Of a DNA stretch of 64,000 nt, positions 26,720 to 35,522 are shown piece after piece. The translations under genes were made by a program, and so were the position numbers. The stretch's first letter is position 1, and every line of letters starts with the position of its first letter. Where the stretch lies: positions 1 through 64,000 of the forward strand of contig JAJCKG010000010.1 in the NCBI GenBank assembly GCA_020558355.1. The letters are read 5' to 3'. Origin of the DNA: a bacterium 210820-DFI.6.37 (GTDB taxonomy: Bacteria > Bacillota > Clostridia > Peptostreptococcales > Anaerovoracaceae). The notes under the pieces are model-generated. The model was not told the origin of the DNA. It was given only the letters and a program-made list of their open reading frames with translations, and searched no databases.

Positions 26720-28537
26720 ATGTATGACAAAATACAACTGTTAAAAAAATATTTTGGATATGACGCGTTTCGGGAAGGACAGGAGCTTCTCATAGACAGT
26801 ATTCTGGCCGGAAAGGACACCTTCGGCATCATGCCCACCGGAGCGGGGAAATCCATTTGTTATCAGCTTCCAGGCGTTATGATGGAAGGCGTTACACTGG
26901 TAATTACACCTCTGATTTCTCTTATGAAGGACCAGGTGGCCGCGTTAAAGGAAGCGGGAATAAGAGGGGCCTATTTTAACAGCTCTCTGACGCCGGGGCA
27001 GTACAGGAAAGCGCTGGAATACGCGAAACAGGGAACGTATAAGATTATTTATGTCGCGCCGGAGCGGCTCATGAATCGGGAGTTTTTAGACTTTACGAGG
27101 GCTGTCAGGATCGCGATGGTAACTGTGGATGAAGCGCATTGCGTATCCCAGTGGGGACAGGATTTTCGGCCCAGCTATCTGAAAATCCTGGAGTTTGTGG
27201 AGCAGCTGCCCTATCGGCCCGTCATCAGCGCTTTTACTGCTACTGCTACAAAACAGGTCAGGGAGGATGTGATTCGTATTCTGAAGCTGGAGGAGCCGAC
27301 TGTTCTTACAACTGGATTTGACCGGAAAAATCTGTTTTTTTCTGTCCAAAAGCCGGGAAATAAATACCGTGTCGTAAAGAATTATATCGATACACATCCT
27401 GGAAAAAGCGGAATTATCTATTGTCTGACCAGAAAGCTGGTGGAGGAAGTCTGCCAGCGCTTAAACGAGGACGGGGTAGAAGCGACCCGGTATCACGCGG
27501 GGCTGTCAGATGAAGAGCGGCGGCAGAATCAGGATGATTTTATATATGACATAAAACCAGTTATGGTTGCGACAAACGCTTTTGGCATGGGAATCGATAA
27601 GTCCAATGTAAATTTTGTAATTCATTACAATATGCCAAAGAATATTGAAAGCTATTATCAGGAAGCGGGCCGGGCCGGCCGCGATGGAGAAAAGGCGGAC
27701 TGCGTTTTGCTTTATGGAGGAAAAGATGTTATAACAAACCAGTTTTTTATTGAAAAGGATAATGAAAATGAAGAGCTGGAGGATGAGGAGCGAGAGCTGA
27801 TTCGGCAGCGGGACCGGATACGGCTGAAGAAGATGACCTTTTACTGCCATACGAATGAATGCCTTCGGAATTATATTCTGGGTTACTTTGGAGAAAAATC
27901 ACCCGGCTACTGTGGGAACTGCGGCAACTGTCTGACTCAGTTTGAGGAAAAAGACATTACGGCGGAGACGAGACGTTTTCTGGGCTGTGTGGACAGCAGC
28001 GGACAGCGGTATGGTCTCAATGTGATCATCGATACCCTGCATGGGAGCGATACGGAAAAGATACGCCGATATTACCTGGATGAAAACGATTATTATGGAA
28101 TGGAGTCCGATAAGTCAGTCCACTACCTGCGAAAAATCGCCGATTACCTTCTGATGAAGGAGTATCTGATACAAACCGATGACCGTTACAGCATCCTTCA
28201 GTTGGGTCCAAAAGCGGCGGCCCTTATGGCGGGGAAGGAAACCCTTACGATGAAGATTGCGAAAGAAAAAGAGCCAGCCGCGCGTCCGGCCAAAAGCGGG
28301 CAGAACGTCCGCGACGCTGCCGATCCGCTGCTGTTTGAGGCGCTGCGGGCTTTGCGACTCAGACTTGCCAGAGCCCGGAGCGTACCGCCTTATGTTGTGT
28401 TTACCGATAAAACCCTGAAAGAAATGTGCGCTCTGCGTCCGAAGAATAAAGCCGAAATGCTGCGGATATCCGGAGTAGGAGAGACAAAGTTCAAAAAATA
28501 TGGAGAGGCGTTTCTGGAAGAGATTAATAAAAACTGA
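26720..28537 (+). CDS. recQ: ATP-dependent DNA helicase RecQ
   Basis: A 605-residue SF2 helicase. Motif I is MPTGAGKSICYQLPG, motif II is VDEAHCVSQWGQDFRPSY (DEAH box plus the RecQ aromatic loop), and motif VI is QEAGRAGRDG. The zinc-binding cysteines appear in the CHTNECLRNYIL to CGNCGNC region (about 375-395). The winged helix follows, and a single HRDC domain lies at the C terminus. This is the full bacterial RecQ layout for recombination and fork repair. A strong bidirectional terminator follows. Confidence 0.96.
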   Translation: MYDKIQLLKKYFGYDAFREGQELLIDSILAGKDTFGIMPTGAGKSICYQLPGVMMEGVTLVITPLISLMKDQVAALKEAGIRGAYFNSSLTPGQYRKALEYAKQGTYKIIYVAPERLMNREFLDFTRAVRIAMVTVDEAHCVSQWGQDFRPSYLKILEFVEQLPYRPVISAFTATATKQVREDVIRILKLEEPTVLTTGFDRKNLFFSVQKPGNKYRVVKNYIDTHPGKSGIIYCLTRKLVEEVCQRLNEDGVEATRYHAGLSDEERRQNQDDFIYDIKPVMVATNAFGMGIDKSNVNFVIHYNMPKNIESYYQEAGRAGRDGEKADCVLLYGGKDVITNQFFIEKDNENEELEDEERELIRQRDRIRLKKMTFYCHTNECLRNYILGYFGEKSPGYCGNCGNCLTQFEEKDITAETRRFLGCVDSSGQRYGLNVIIDTLHGSDTEKIRRYYLDENDYYGMESDKSVHYLRKIADYLLMKEYLIQTDDRYSILQLGPKAAALMAGKETLTMKIAKEKEPAARPAKSGQNVRDAADPLLFEALRALRLRLARARSVPPYVVFTDKTLKEMCALRPKNKAEMLRISGVGETKFKKYGEAFLEEINKN

Positions 28538-28606
28538 TCCGGTGTCGGGGCTGGTCGCCAGCGGCTGCGAATTGGGCCCGATGGCGATCAGCTCTGCGTC
28601 AGACAT

Positions 28607-28651
28607 AAAAATTGGCGACAGCCTGCCGCGGCAGGCCAGTCGCCAATTTTT
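28607..28651. terminator. Bidirectional intrinsic terminator between recQ and the SCIFF maturase
   Basis: AAAAATTGGCGAC is mirrored by GTCGCCAATTTTT, with a GC-rich inner stem (GCCTGCCGCGGCAGGC). A tract on one side and T tract on the other let it work for both convergent genes. Confidence 0.92.
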
Positions 28652-28668
28652 ATGTTTTCGATTTTACC

Positions 28669-30042
28669 TTAGAACGCTTCGCTCATTTCCGCCACCTTTA
28701 GCATGATGGCGCATTCGATCCGTTTTTTATGAAGCTGGCAGCCCAGATCGTAGACACCGGAAATGGAGCCCGTGGTGTGATAGGCATTGGCTGCGCAGCC
28801 GCCGCTGCAGTAAAGCTTCGCGAAGCAGTCTCTGCATTCCTGACGCGAATAGACATTGCAGCCTTTGAACTCATTACAGATTGCGTTATTGGTGATACCA
28901 TTCCAGATATCCCCCAGCAGGAATCTTTTTTCTCCGACAAACTGATGACAGGGATACAGCTGGCCGGAAGGCGTGACGGCCACATATTCTGTACCGACTC
29001 CGCAGCCGGATATCCGCTTTACAATGCAGGGACCGCCGGTCAAATCGATCATGTAGTGATAAAATGTAAAATCCCGTCCTTTTCCTTCCCGTTTTCGCTC
29101 CAGCATTTCTTCCGCCAGCCGTTCATACTCCGCAAACAGCTTTGGAAGGTCTTCTTCGGTAAGCGCGTAGGGAGCGTCTGGAGGAGCGACTACCGGTTCT
29201 ATGGAAAGCTCCTTAAAACCCAGATCAGCCATATGAATAATGTCGCTGGCAAAATCCGTATTATAACGCGTGTAGGTGCCCCGCATATAATAGTCTTTCT
29301 GGCCCCGGCTTCCAGCCAGCTTTTTAAAGGCCGGAAGGATAGCGTCGTAGCTTCCTTCTTTATTAAGCGTTTTACGCATCCGGTCATTTACTTCCTTGCG
29401 TCCGTCCAGGCTGATAACCACATTGCTCATTTCCTTATTGACAAATTCAATAACTTCATCATCCAAAAGAATGCCGTTTGTAGTAAGGGTGAAACGGAAA
29501 TTTTTCCCGCGTTCAGCTTCCCGAGAGCGGCCATAAGCAACAAGCTTCTTTACTACATCGAAATTTAAAAGAGGTTCTCCACCGAAGAAATCCACTTCCA
29601 GATTCTTTCTGGTTCCGGAATTTTCAATAAGCCAGTCCAGCGCTCGTTTTCCGGTCTCATAGCTCATAATCGCTTTTTCGCCGTGATATTCCCCCTCACC
29701 GGCAAAGCAGTAGCCACAGGTCATATTGCAGGCGTGGGCAACATGAAGGCAGAGCGCTTTTACAACAGACTGCCGTTCTTTAAATAAATCGGCCTGGCCG
29801 GAAAAAATATCTTTTGCAAAGAGCTTTCCTTCCCTCCTGAGGGTTTCCAGATCTTCCATGACTTCTTTGACATCGTCAGCTGTAACATCATAGCGCTGGG
29901 TGATGATAGAAATGATCGCGTCAGCAGGGGTCGTTTCGTACAGTTCAATAATATCATAAGCCACATCATCGACGGTGTGGACGCAGCCGCTTTCCACATC
30001 CAGAACAATGTTGTAGCCGCTCATTTTATATTGATGGATCAT
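28669..30042 (-). CDS. scfB: SCIFF peptide maturase, SPASM radical SAM enzyme
   Basis: A 457-residue enzyme. Residues 1-90 look like the winged-helix peptide-binding domain (RRE). CNMTCGYC (about 105-112) binds the SAM cluster. The C-terminal third carries SPASM cysteines (SGCGVGTEY, LYPCHQ, CRDC, YCSGGC, LGCQLH) for two auxiliary [4Fe-4S] clusters. This is the family next to SCIFF precursors (CteB in Clostridium thermocellum), which forms a sulfur-to-alpha-carbon thioether in the peptide. The precursor gene lies 90 bp upstream on the same strand. Confidence 0.93.
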   Translation of the reverse strand: MIHQYKMSGYNIVLDVESGCVHTVDDVAYDIIELYETTPADAIISIITQRYDVTADDVKEVMEDLETLRREGKLFAKDIFSGQADLFKERQSVVKALCLHVAHACNMTCGYCFAGEGEYHGEKAIMSYETGKRALDWLIENSGTRKNLEVDFFGGEPLLNFDVVKKLVAYGRSREAERGKNFRFTLTTNGILLDDEVIEFVNKEMSNVVISLDGRKEVNDRMRKTLNKEGSYDAILPAFKKLAGSRGQKDYYMRGTYTRYNTDFASDIIHMADLGFKELSIEPVVAPPDAPYALTEEDLPKLFAEYERLAEEMLERKREGKGRDFTFYHYMIDLTGGPCIVKRISGCGVGTEYVAVTPSGQLYPCHQFVGEKRFLLGDIWNGITNNAICNEFKGCNVYSRQECRDCFAKLYCSGGCAANAYHTTGSISGVYDLGCQLHKKRIECAIMLKVAEMSEAF

Positions 30043-30071
30043 GAGGGTATCCTTTCATATACAAGAAAATA

Positions 30072-30098
30072 GCTGCATCACCCCAAAGGGAATGCAGC
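30072..30098 (-). terminator. Hairpin between SCIFF precursor and maturase
   Basis: Minus strand GCTGCAT pairs with ATGCAGC, followed by TATTTTCTT. The T tract is broken, so this is probably a partial terminator that sets a high precursor-to-enzyme ratio. Confidence 0.65.
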
Positions 30099-30131
30099 AA
30101 TCAATACGATCGACAGACCAAACCGGGTCTG

Positions 30132-30278
30132 TTAGTTTTTGCACTGTTCGCACTGCTGGTTAGCAACGCTGCAGGAAGTTTTGCTCGCGGACTGGCAGGA
30201 AGTCTGGCATTCGCCGCAGCCGCCTGTCTTAGCAGATTTAGCAAGATCGCGTGATACTAAAGTCTTGATTCTCTTCAC
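30132..30278 (-). CDS. scfA: SCIFF ribosomal peptide precursor, variant core
   Basis: A 48-residue precursor of the six-cysteines-in-forty-five family. KSAKTGGCGECQTSCQS is the near-invariant block. Cysteines are at 21, 24, 28, 36, 43 and 46. The start is GTG at 30278, six bases after AAAGGTGG; a longer ATG frame from 30335 lacks a ribosome site and would add residues not found in the family. From memory, the usual core reads SACKTSCT, where Cys32 and Thr37 of CteA are joined. Here the same places are Ser32 and Ser37. Confidence 0.9.
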   Translation of the reverse strand: MKRIKTLVSRDLAKSAKTGGCGECQTSCQSASKTSCSVANQQCEQCKN

Positions 30279-30333
30279 TTGGAATTCCACCTTTCTGTTA
30301 AGTATTACTAGTAATTTGTCTTTAACGTGAATC

Positions 30334-30362
30334 ATGATACCATATTTTGTACAAGTTGTAAA
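30334..30362 (-). promoter_or_regulatory. Promoter of SCIFF operon
   Basis: Minus strand TTTACA, 17-bp spacer, TATCAT, about 55 bp before the GTG start. Confidence 0.65.
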
Positions 30363-30363
30363 G

Positions 30364-30396
30364 AAAAAAGCCCTCTGTCTGTTGAGACAGAAGGCT
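30364..30396 (-). terminator. Intrinsic terminator of the cysteine-rich gene
   Basis: Minus strand AGCCTTCTGTCT pairs with AGACAG-AGGGCT around CAAC, followed by TTTTTT. It overlaps the SCIFF promoter -35 side, so the two units are tightly packed. Confidence 0.88.
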
Positions 30397-30413
30397 GATT
30401 CGTAAAACAGAGG

Positions 30414-31472
30414 CTATCTTCTGTTCCTTGGTTCGGGTCTTTGCGGTGTACATTCATTGCATCCGCAGTCACAGTCACATCCGCAGTCAGGGCCTTCGCC
30501 AATGGATGTTCTCGCTCCGGAGCCGTTTCCGCTCTGGCCGCGCGGGTCGCGTTCGCAAGGATCTCCGCAGTTTTCTAAAGTATCCGCTTCTCCAATCCGG
30601 TTTGGAAACAGAGTCGGAAACCCGGTACAGATAGGATTGCTCTGAGTTGGGATCTCCGCGAATCCAGTAGACAGTACGCATAACTGGACTGGTACAACTA
30701 CCTTCTTTTCCGCGCTTACGCAGAGCGCGATAATCAGATTGCCGCAGACTTCTCCCTCCGGACCAACCCGCAAATCTCTGCCGCAGTTGTTGGTGGCCAG
30801 CCTTGTTTCACAGGCCAGATTTGTGAATTCTGTAAACCTTGGCAGGAAAGCGGTATCCAACGCGCTTGGCATACAGATCTCAAAGAAATTTGTGAGGACC
30901 AGCGGCCGGGACGATGTCGCGACATTGACTTCCGCGCATACGGTAAATACCCGCTCGTTGTTGCATCTGTCACAGAGCAGCAGGTCGATGTAAACAAGGA
31001 CATTGCCAGTGATGCTTACGTTTTGAGTCCCAAAGATCGGAGTACCCATACATTTGTCATCACATTCTTTTGTATCCGCAAAAAGAATTTTTTCGGAAAG
31101 CGTACCGTCAGGACCGACGACTTCAACAGGGTGCCCCTGTTTGTTCTGAAGGAAGGTAGCGCCGGAAATGCTGGTATCTACATCCAGCGTTAAATTTCTC
31201 GGGTCATCTACATTGCATGGATTGAAAAAGCGCTTGCAGCGGATATCTACAACTCTGCTGATGGAATGACCGCAAGGGATATTCGGAGTGAACATCTGAT
31301 TCTGCACTGTCTTCATTCCCTGAAGGTTGAACAGTACCGCGTCATAAACACTCTGAACATAGATCGGCGTGCTGACTACATCGTCAAGCTTGCCGTTGAA
31401 CTTGCAAAGGTTCCCCGCATTGCAGCAGTTTTCGTAGAGGTCCGGTCCTGGTCTGTTGCCGAAACAACTCAT
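30414..31472 (-). CDS. Cysteine-rich protein, probable spore-surface component
   Basis: A 352-residue protein with about 27 cysteines spread over its length, no signal peptide and no membrane span. The body has beta-rich repeats of the form NVSITGNVLVYIDLLLCD. The tail (about 305-352) is low complexity with CGCDCDCGCNEC and ends in PEPRNRR. Start at 31472 behind AAAGGAGG. The promoter matches mother-cell sigma factors, so a coat or exosporium role, possibly disulfide cross-linked, is inferred. I do not recognise a named family; functional parallels would be the cysteine-rich exosporium proteins of Clostridioides difficile. Confidence 0.65.
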   Translation of the reverse strand: MSCFGNRPGPDLYENCCNAGNLCKFNGKLDDVVSTPIYVQSVYDAVLFNLQGMKTVQNQMFTPNIPCGHSISRVVDIRCKRFFNPCNVDDPRNLTLDVDTSISGATFLQNKQGHPVEVVGPDGTLSEKILFADTKECDDKCMGTPIFGTQNVSITGNVLVYIDLLLCDRCNNERVFTVCAEVNVATSSRPLVLTNFFEICMPSALDTAFLPRFTEFTNLACETRLATNNCGRDLRVGPEGEVCGNLIIALCVSAEKKVVVPVQLCVLSTGFAEIPTQSNPICTGFPTLFPNRIGEADTLENCGDPCERDPRGQSGNGSGARTSIGEGPDCGCDCDCGCNECTPQRPEPRNRR

Positions 31473-31512
31473 ATTGTTACCTCCTTTGATTTCGCAATAA
31501 TTAATTCTTGGA

Positions 31513-31541
31513 TAGTATATGAAATACATGGAATTTGTGTT
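31513..31541 (-). promoter_or_regulatory. Mother-cell sigma (SigK/SigE-like) promoter
   Basis: Minus strand CATATACTA (31513-31521) matches the SigK -10 form CATA-N3-TA and is near SigE. AACAC lies about 15 bp upstream as a possible -35. It is 41 bp before the cysteine-rich gene. Confidence 0.55.
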
Positions 31542-31658
31542 ACATACCGCAAAAAAACACAGCTCTCATGCTATAATATTCAGGCATAGATTTCGTGACA
31601 GAACCGCTTATCTGTGCTAAAATAAAACTCAAGTCTCTGATAAAAAGGTATATTTACA

Positions 31659-31928
31659 ATGAAGGATAACAATACAGTGAAATCGCGGCAGCCAGAGCAG
31701 CCGGAGAAAAACAGGGATGATGAGGTTAAGAAAACAGCCAAAAGGGCCAGCCGGGCGGTTTTTCTTCTGGTCATCCTGCTGTTCGCGGCAGTCATGTGCA
31801 TCACATATGCTTTTGAAGTGAAATTTGGAAAAACAGCCGGAACCGCGGCGCTGATCGCGGCGGCTCTGATTATTTCCCTTTCCTTATATGGAAAGGAGAT
31901 ACTGGCAAAAATAAAAAGAAAGAAATAA
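31659..31928 (+). CDS. Small two-span membrane protein
   Basis: An 89-residue protein with a charged cytoplasmic N terminus of about 32 residues (rich in Lys, Glu and Arg), two hydrophobic spans (AVFLLVILLFAAVMCITY and AGTAALIAAALIISLSL) and a basic tail. The topology is likely both ends inside. It lies 12 bp before the M16 peptidase gene and is probably in the same operon. No family recognised. Confidence 0.7.
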   Translation: MKDNNTVKSRQPEQPEKNRDDEVKKTAKRASRAVFLLVILLFAAVMCITYAFEVKFGKTAGTAALIAAALIISLSLYGKEILAKIKRKK

Positions 31929-31940
31929 GGTGGCGTAGTT

Positions 31941-33191
31941 ATGATTCAAATAAAACAATTAAGCTGCGGGACGACCGTGGTGATGGAGAAAATCCCTCAT
32001 CTCCAGTCTGTGGCTCTGGGTATATGGGTCAGAGCCGGCGCGGTGGATGAACCGGAAGAATTGGCGGGGGTTTCTCATTATATCGAACATATGATGTTTA
32101 AAGGCACGGAAAAGCGCTCTGCCAGAGAAATTGCGTCTGATGTGGACAAGATCGGCGGTCAGTTTAACGCTTTTACAGGAAAAGAAGCGACCTGCTACTA
32201 TATTAAGACCCTGTCTTCCAACCTGGACAAGGCGGCGGAGATCCTTTTGGATATGCTGCTGAACTCCCGAATGGATGAGGAAGAAATGAAAAAAGAGAAG
32301 CTGGTCATTTGTGAGGAAATAAAAATGATCCAGGATACTCCGGATGATGATGCCCATGATACGGTCTGTGAGCTGGTATTCAAAGGCCGGCCTCTTGGAA
32401 ACTCCATAATCGGTACTCCTCAGACTTTGGCCGGTATTGACCGGAAAGCGCTGACCGGCTACTTGAAAAGAGAGTATACAAGAGACAGCATTGTGATTGC
32501 CATTGCGGGAAATTTCGATGAAGACGCTATATGCGCCAGATTTGAAGATAAGCTGACAAAGCTGGCCGCTTCAAAAGAAGAGAAATCCGCGGCAGAAACG
32601 CTGTACAGGCCGGACTATAAAGTGAAGGTAAGGGATATCGAACAGAGCCATATCAGTCTGGCGGTTCCAGGCGTGGCCTTGGAAGATGAAGATTATTACG
32701 CGATGGGGCTTCTCAGCAATATTATGGGCGGAAGTATGAGCTCCCGTCTTTTCCAGAATATACGGGAAGAAAAGGGGCTGGCCTATTCGGTTTATTCCGT
32801 GTCCAGCGCTTTCAGCAGCGGAGGATATTTCAATATCTACGCGGGGGTCGCTCATAATAAGATCTCTGACGCTATCGCGGGCATCCGGGAAGAGCTGGAG
32901 ATACTCCGGCGGGACGGCGTCACGGAGGAGGAACTGTCTACAGCAAAAGAACAGATGAAGAGCAGCTATATTTTCGGGCAGGAAAACGTAACGGGAAGAA
33001 TGTTTTCCATAGGAAAGAATATGGCGGTTTCCCGGAAGATACACACTCCGGAAGAGGTGATCGACGGCTTTAACAAGGTGACCATGGAGGATATGCGTCA
33101 GGCCGCGGAGAAGGTGTGCGACCTGAGCCGGTACTGCGGCGCGGCTGTGACAAATAAAGAATTTGATATGAAAGCGATCATGGAGGGTTAA
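31941..33191 (+). CDS. M16 family zinc metallopeptidase
   Basis: A 416-residue peptidase of the processing-peptidase/PqqL group. The inverted zinc motif HYIEH (HxxEH, residues 46-50) is near the N terminus, and the paired C-terminal half-domain has the [15 protein letters not shown] motif with the substrate-binding Arg/Tyr type residues. In Bacillus the equivalent YmxG/MlpA lies in a similar place beside dut. SD GGTGGCGTAG is modest. It is followed after 1 bp by dut. Confidence 0.92.
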   Translation: MIQIKQLSCGTTVVMEKIPHLQSVALGIWVRAGAVDEPEELAGVSHYIEHMMFKGTEKRSAREIASDVDKIGGQFNAFTGKEATCYYIKTLSSNLDKAAEILLDMLLNSRMDEEEMKKEKLVICEEIKMIQDTPDDDAHDTVCELVFKGRPLGNSIIGTPQTLAGIDRKALTGYLKREYTRDSIVIAIAGNFDEDAICARFEDKLTKLAASKEEKSAAETLYRPDYKVKVRDIEQSHISLAVPGVALEDEDYYAMGLLSNIMGGSMSSRLFQNIREEKGLAYSVYSVSSAFSSGGYFNIYAGVAHNKISDAIAGIREELEILRRDGVTEEELSTAKEQMKSSYIFGQENVTGRMFSIGKNMAVSRKIHTPEEVIDGFNKVTMEDMRQAAEKVCDLSRYCGAAVTNKEFDMKAIMEG

Positions 33192-33192
33192 T

Positions 33193-33621
33193 GTGAAGAT
33201 AAAAATAAAAAGCGAAAGCGGATATCTTCCTTCCTATGAAACAGACGGATCCGCAGGGATGGATCTGCGGGCCAGCCTGAAGGAAGACGTCCTTCTTGAA
33301 CCGGGGAAACGGAGCCTGGTACCTACCGGACTTTTTATAGAGCTTCCAAAGGGCTATGAGGCTCAGGTCCGCGCCCGGAGCGGACTTGCTGTTAAACAGG
33401 GGATCGGCCTGGTCAATGGAATTGGAACGATTGACAGTGATTACCGGGGAGAAATCAAAGTGCCTCTTATCAATTGGGGAGAGGAACCCTTTGTCATTCG
33501 GGACGGAGACCGGATCGCTCAGATGGTAGTGGCAAAATATGAACGAATCGTCTGGGAAGAAGCGGATCATTTAACGGATACCGGGCGAGGCAGCGGAGGT
33601 TTTGGACATACGGGGATATGA
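33193..33621 (+). CDS. dut: dUTP diphosphatase
   Basis: A 142-residue trimeric dUTPase that converts dUTP to dUMP and so keeps uracil out of DNA. All five family motifs are seen in order: [33 protein letters not shown] and the C-terminal [11 protein letters not shown]. The start is GTG 33193, just after GGAGGG in the tail of the M16 gene. Confidence 0.95.
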   Translation: MKIKIKSESGYLPSYETDGSAGMDLRASLKEDVLLEPGKRSLVPTGLFIELPKGYEAQVRARSGLAVKQGIGLVNGIGTIDSDYRGEIKVPLINWGEEPFVIRDGDRIAQMVVAKYERIVWEEADHLTDTGRGSGGFGHTGI

Positions 33622-33666
33622 GCAAAAGAAAGATCTGTCGCATATATTACGTTGAGGTGGTATATG

Positions 33667-34635
33667 ATGACAGATTTTTTATTGCTGGAAAAAATAAGCC
33701 GGTTAACCAGCAGAACGCCCAGGCCCAGATTGCTGCATCAAAAAGGAATCGCCGCCAGGGGAAGCTTTGCTCCGTACATGTCTCTTTCGGATTATACCCG
33801 GGCGGAATTTCTGAGAGATCCGCGGGTTGAAACGTGTGTAACCGCGAGATTTTCCAGGACTACGGGGGAAAAAGGAAGCGGCGATTCCTTCCGGGATACC
33901 AGAGGATTTGCTGTCCGCTTTGAAACAGAGCAAGGAGATTATGACCTGCTCTGCCACAATATGCCGGTTTATTATATCAGCAGTCCATCCCAATTTCCGG
34001 CCATGGTAGAGACTCTGATGCCGGAAGACCGTCAAGCCCTGGGGAGCGGGGGATTTTGGAAATTCCTTTCCGAAAATCCGCAGGCAGTCAATCTTGCTGT
34101 AGGACTGTATTCGGACAGAGGAACACTAAAATCCTATCGATTTATGGAAGGCTATAGCGCAAACACTTATAAATGGGTCAATGACCGGCAGGAAGAGCTG
34201 TATATAAGATACCGGTGGGTTCCGCTGTGCGAAAGGGAGGAAGATTATGAGAAACGAAAGGGAGTTTCTTCTCAGGAGGCAGAATTTCTGGCCGGATTTT
34301 CACCGGACTGCTGCGTTTCCGATTTTGCTCTTGCGGTGGAGGAGGGAAATTTTCCGGTCTACGAGCTTGAGGCGCAGATGATGGAGCCGGACCAGGCAAA
34401 GCGGTGCGGCTTTGATTTTCTCTCTCCGTCTCTGTACTGGCCGGAGGAAAATTTCCCTTACATAAAGATCGGAAAAATGGTATTGAACCAAGTTTTGAAG
34501 AAAGAACAGGAGGACGCGTTATGCTTTCGGCCGGGAAAACTGGTTGACGGCATCGAGCCTGGAAATCTGGAATTTTTTCAGATTATGGATTATGCTCACC
34601 GGGACGGGGGAAGGCAGAGAGGAGCGAAACAATGA
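33667..34635 (+). CDS. Catalase-like heme protein core, truncated, altered proximal ligand
   Basis: A 322-residue catalase-fold protein; usual catalases are 480 or more. The distal His (H24 in LLHQKG), distal Asn (N98 in CHNMPVYY) and the RFSRTTGEKGSGD-RDTRGFAV block are kept. Aligned without gaps, the proximal motif QGRLFSY is QIMDYAH here (305-311), so the heme-ligand Tyr becomes His311 and the assisting Arg becomes Met307; later Asp and Arg positions still match. The protein stops soon after. The C-terminal domain is a separate gene overlapping by 4 bp. Start at 33667, six bases after AGGTGG. It may be a peroxidase or a heme sensor instead. Confidence 0.75.
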   Translation: MTDFLLLEKISRLTSRTPRPRLLHQKGIAARGSFAPYMSLSDYTRAEFLRDPRVETCVTARFSRTTGEKGSGDSFRDTRGFAVRFETEQGDYDLLCHNMPVYYISSPSQFPAMVETLMPEDRQALGSGGFWKFLSENPQAVNLAVGLYSDRGTLKSYRFMEGYSANTYKWVNDRQEELYIRYRWVPLCEREEDYEKRKGVSSQEAEFLAGFSPDCCVSDFALAVEEGNFPVYELEAQMMEPDQAKRCGFDFLSPSLYWPEENFPYIKIGKMVLNQVLKKEQEDALCFRPGKLVDGIEPGNLEFFQIMDYAHRDGGRQRGAKQ

Positions 34636-34820
34636 CAGAGCTGGAGCAGGCGGGAATACAGTACCGCGGCATGTCGGCAAAGGAGCGGGCGCGTCTGGAA
34701 GAAAACATTGCGGCAGAGCTCCTTTTTGAAAAAGAGGAAATCAGGGTAACCGTCCTTTCTCTTTTAAAAAAGGCGGATGAAACCTTAGAGAAAAGTTTGA
34801 AAAAAAGATTACGTTTTTAA
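34632..34820 (+). CDS. Stand-alone catalase-related C-terminal domain
   Basis: A 62-residue helical protein that resembles the catalase-related (immune-responsive) domain normally fused at the end of clade 3 catalases: QAGIQYRGMSAKERARLEENIA and then KKADETLEKSL. The start ATG overlaps the stop of the catalase-like core as ATGA. Its own GAGGAG site is in the previous gene, which argues for deliberate separate translation rather than a simple frameshift. It may bind the core as a second subunit. Confidence 0.65.
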   Translation: MTELEQAGIQYRGMSAKERARLEENIAAELLFEKEEIRVTVLSLLKKADETLEKSLKKRLRF

Positions 34821-34898
34821 TTTACTTTACTATAACAGTGATGTTATTATAAAATCACGAATATGTATATAGAAACATAAGAAAAGAGGGATTTGCGG

Positions 34899-35522
34899 AT
34901 GATTGGAGTTAAAAGGAAAGAAGATGAGTTTTTTCAGCTGCTTGCGGAATTTTCGGGAAAAATCGTAAAGGCGGGAGAGGCGTTTTTAGATCTGGTATCG
35001 GATTATCAGGACGTGGCGGATAAGGTTTCCGGAATCAAGGTATTGGAAACGGAATGCGATATGCAGGCTCATAAGATTCTGACAGCGCTGAACGCTTCTT
35101 TTATAACGCCCTTTGACCGGGAAGATATTTACGCCATAACAAAGGAAATGGATGATATCGTAGATTCTTTGGAAGAGGTGGCCAACCGGTTTATCGTATT
35201 TGATGTGCAAAAGCTCAGGCCCGACTGTCTGACCATGGCAACCTGCATCATGCAGGCGATCCGGGAGCTGGAGGTTCTGTTCCGGCACTTGTCCGAGGTG
35301 AAAAAAAATTCAGTGGTTCAGGAGCAGATCATAGAAGTCAACCGGATTGAAAACGAAGGGGATATCCTTTACAGAAAGTCGCTTACAGAGCTGTTTCGAA
35401 AAGAAACCAATCCCATCGAGCTGATCAAATGGAAGCATCTGTACGAACAGATGGAAACCAGTCTTGATTCCTGTGAAAATGTCGCGAACATTGTCGAAGG
35501 AGTGGTAATGAAATATGCTTAG
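34899..35522 (+). CDS. PhoU-like DUF47 protein, Pit accessory
   Basis: A 207-residue, all-helical PhoU-related protein (DUF47). Features include ETECDMQAHKI and the second repeat NRIENEGDILYRKSLTELF, each with acidic metal-binding residues. DUF47 genes usually lie before pit and regulate or assist the phosphate channel. The pit gene overlaps this one by 8 bp. Start ATG 34899 follows AGAGGG; a TTG at 34893 is too near that site. Confidence 0.9.
   Translation: MIGVKRKEDEFFQLLAEFSGKIVKAGEAFLDLVSDYQDVADKVSGIKVLETECDMQAHKILTALNASFITPFDREDIYAITKEMDDIVDSLEEVANRFIVFDVQKLRPDCLTMATCIMQAIRELEVLFRHLSEVKKNSVVQEQIIEVNRIENEGDILYRKSLTELFRKETNPIELIKWKHLYEQMETSLDSCENVANIVEGVVMKYA

Noticed and set aside
30279..30335. 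Longer SCIFF precursor from an upstream ATG
   Set aside because: The added residues have no ribosome site before them and do not fit the family; GTG at 30278 has AAAGGTGG at good spacing.
33618..33830. Small ORF starting ATGAGCAAAAGAAAG after dut
   Set aside because: It lies out of frame over the start of the catalase-like gene, has no family features, and its later part is clearly a shadow of that gene.
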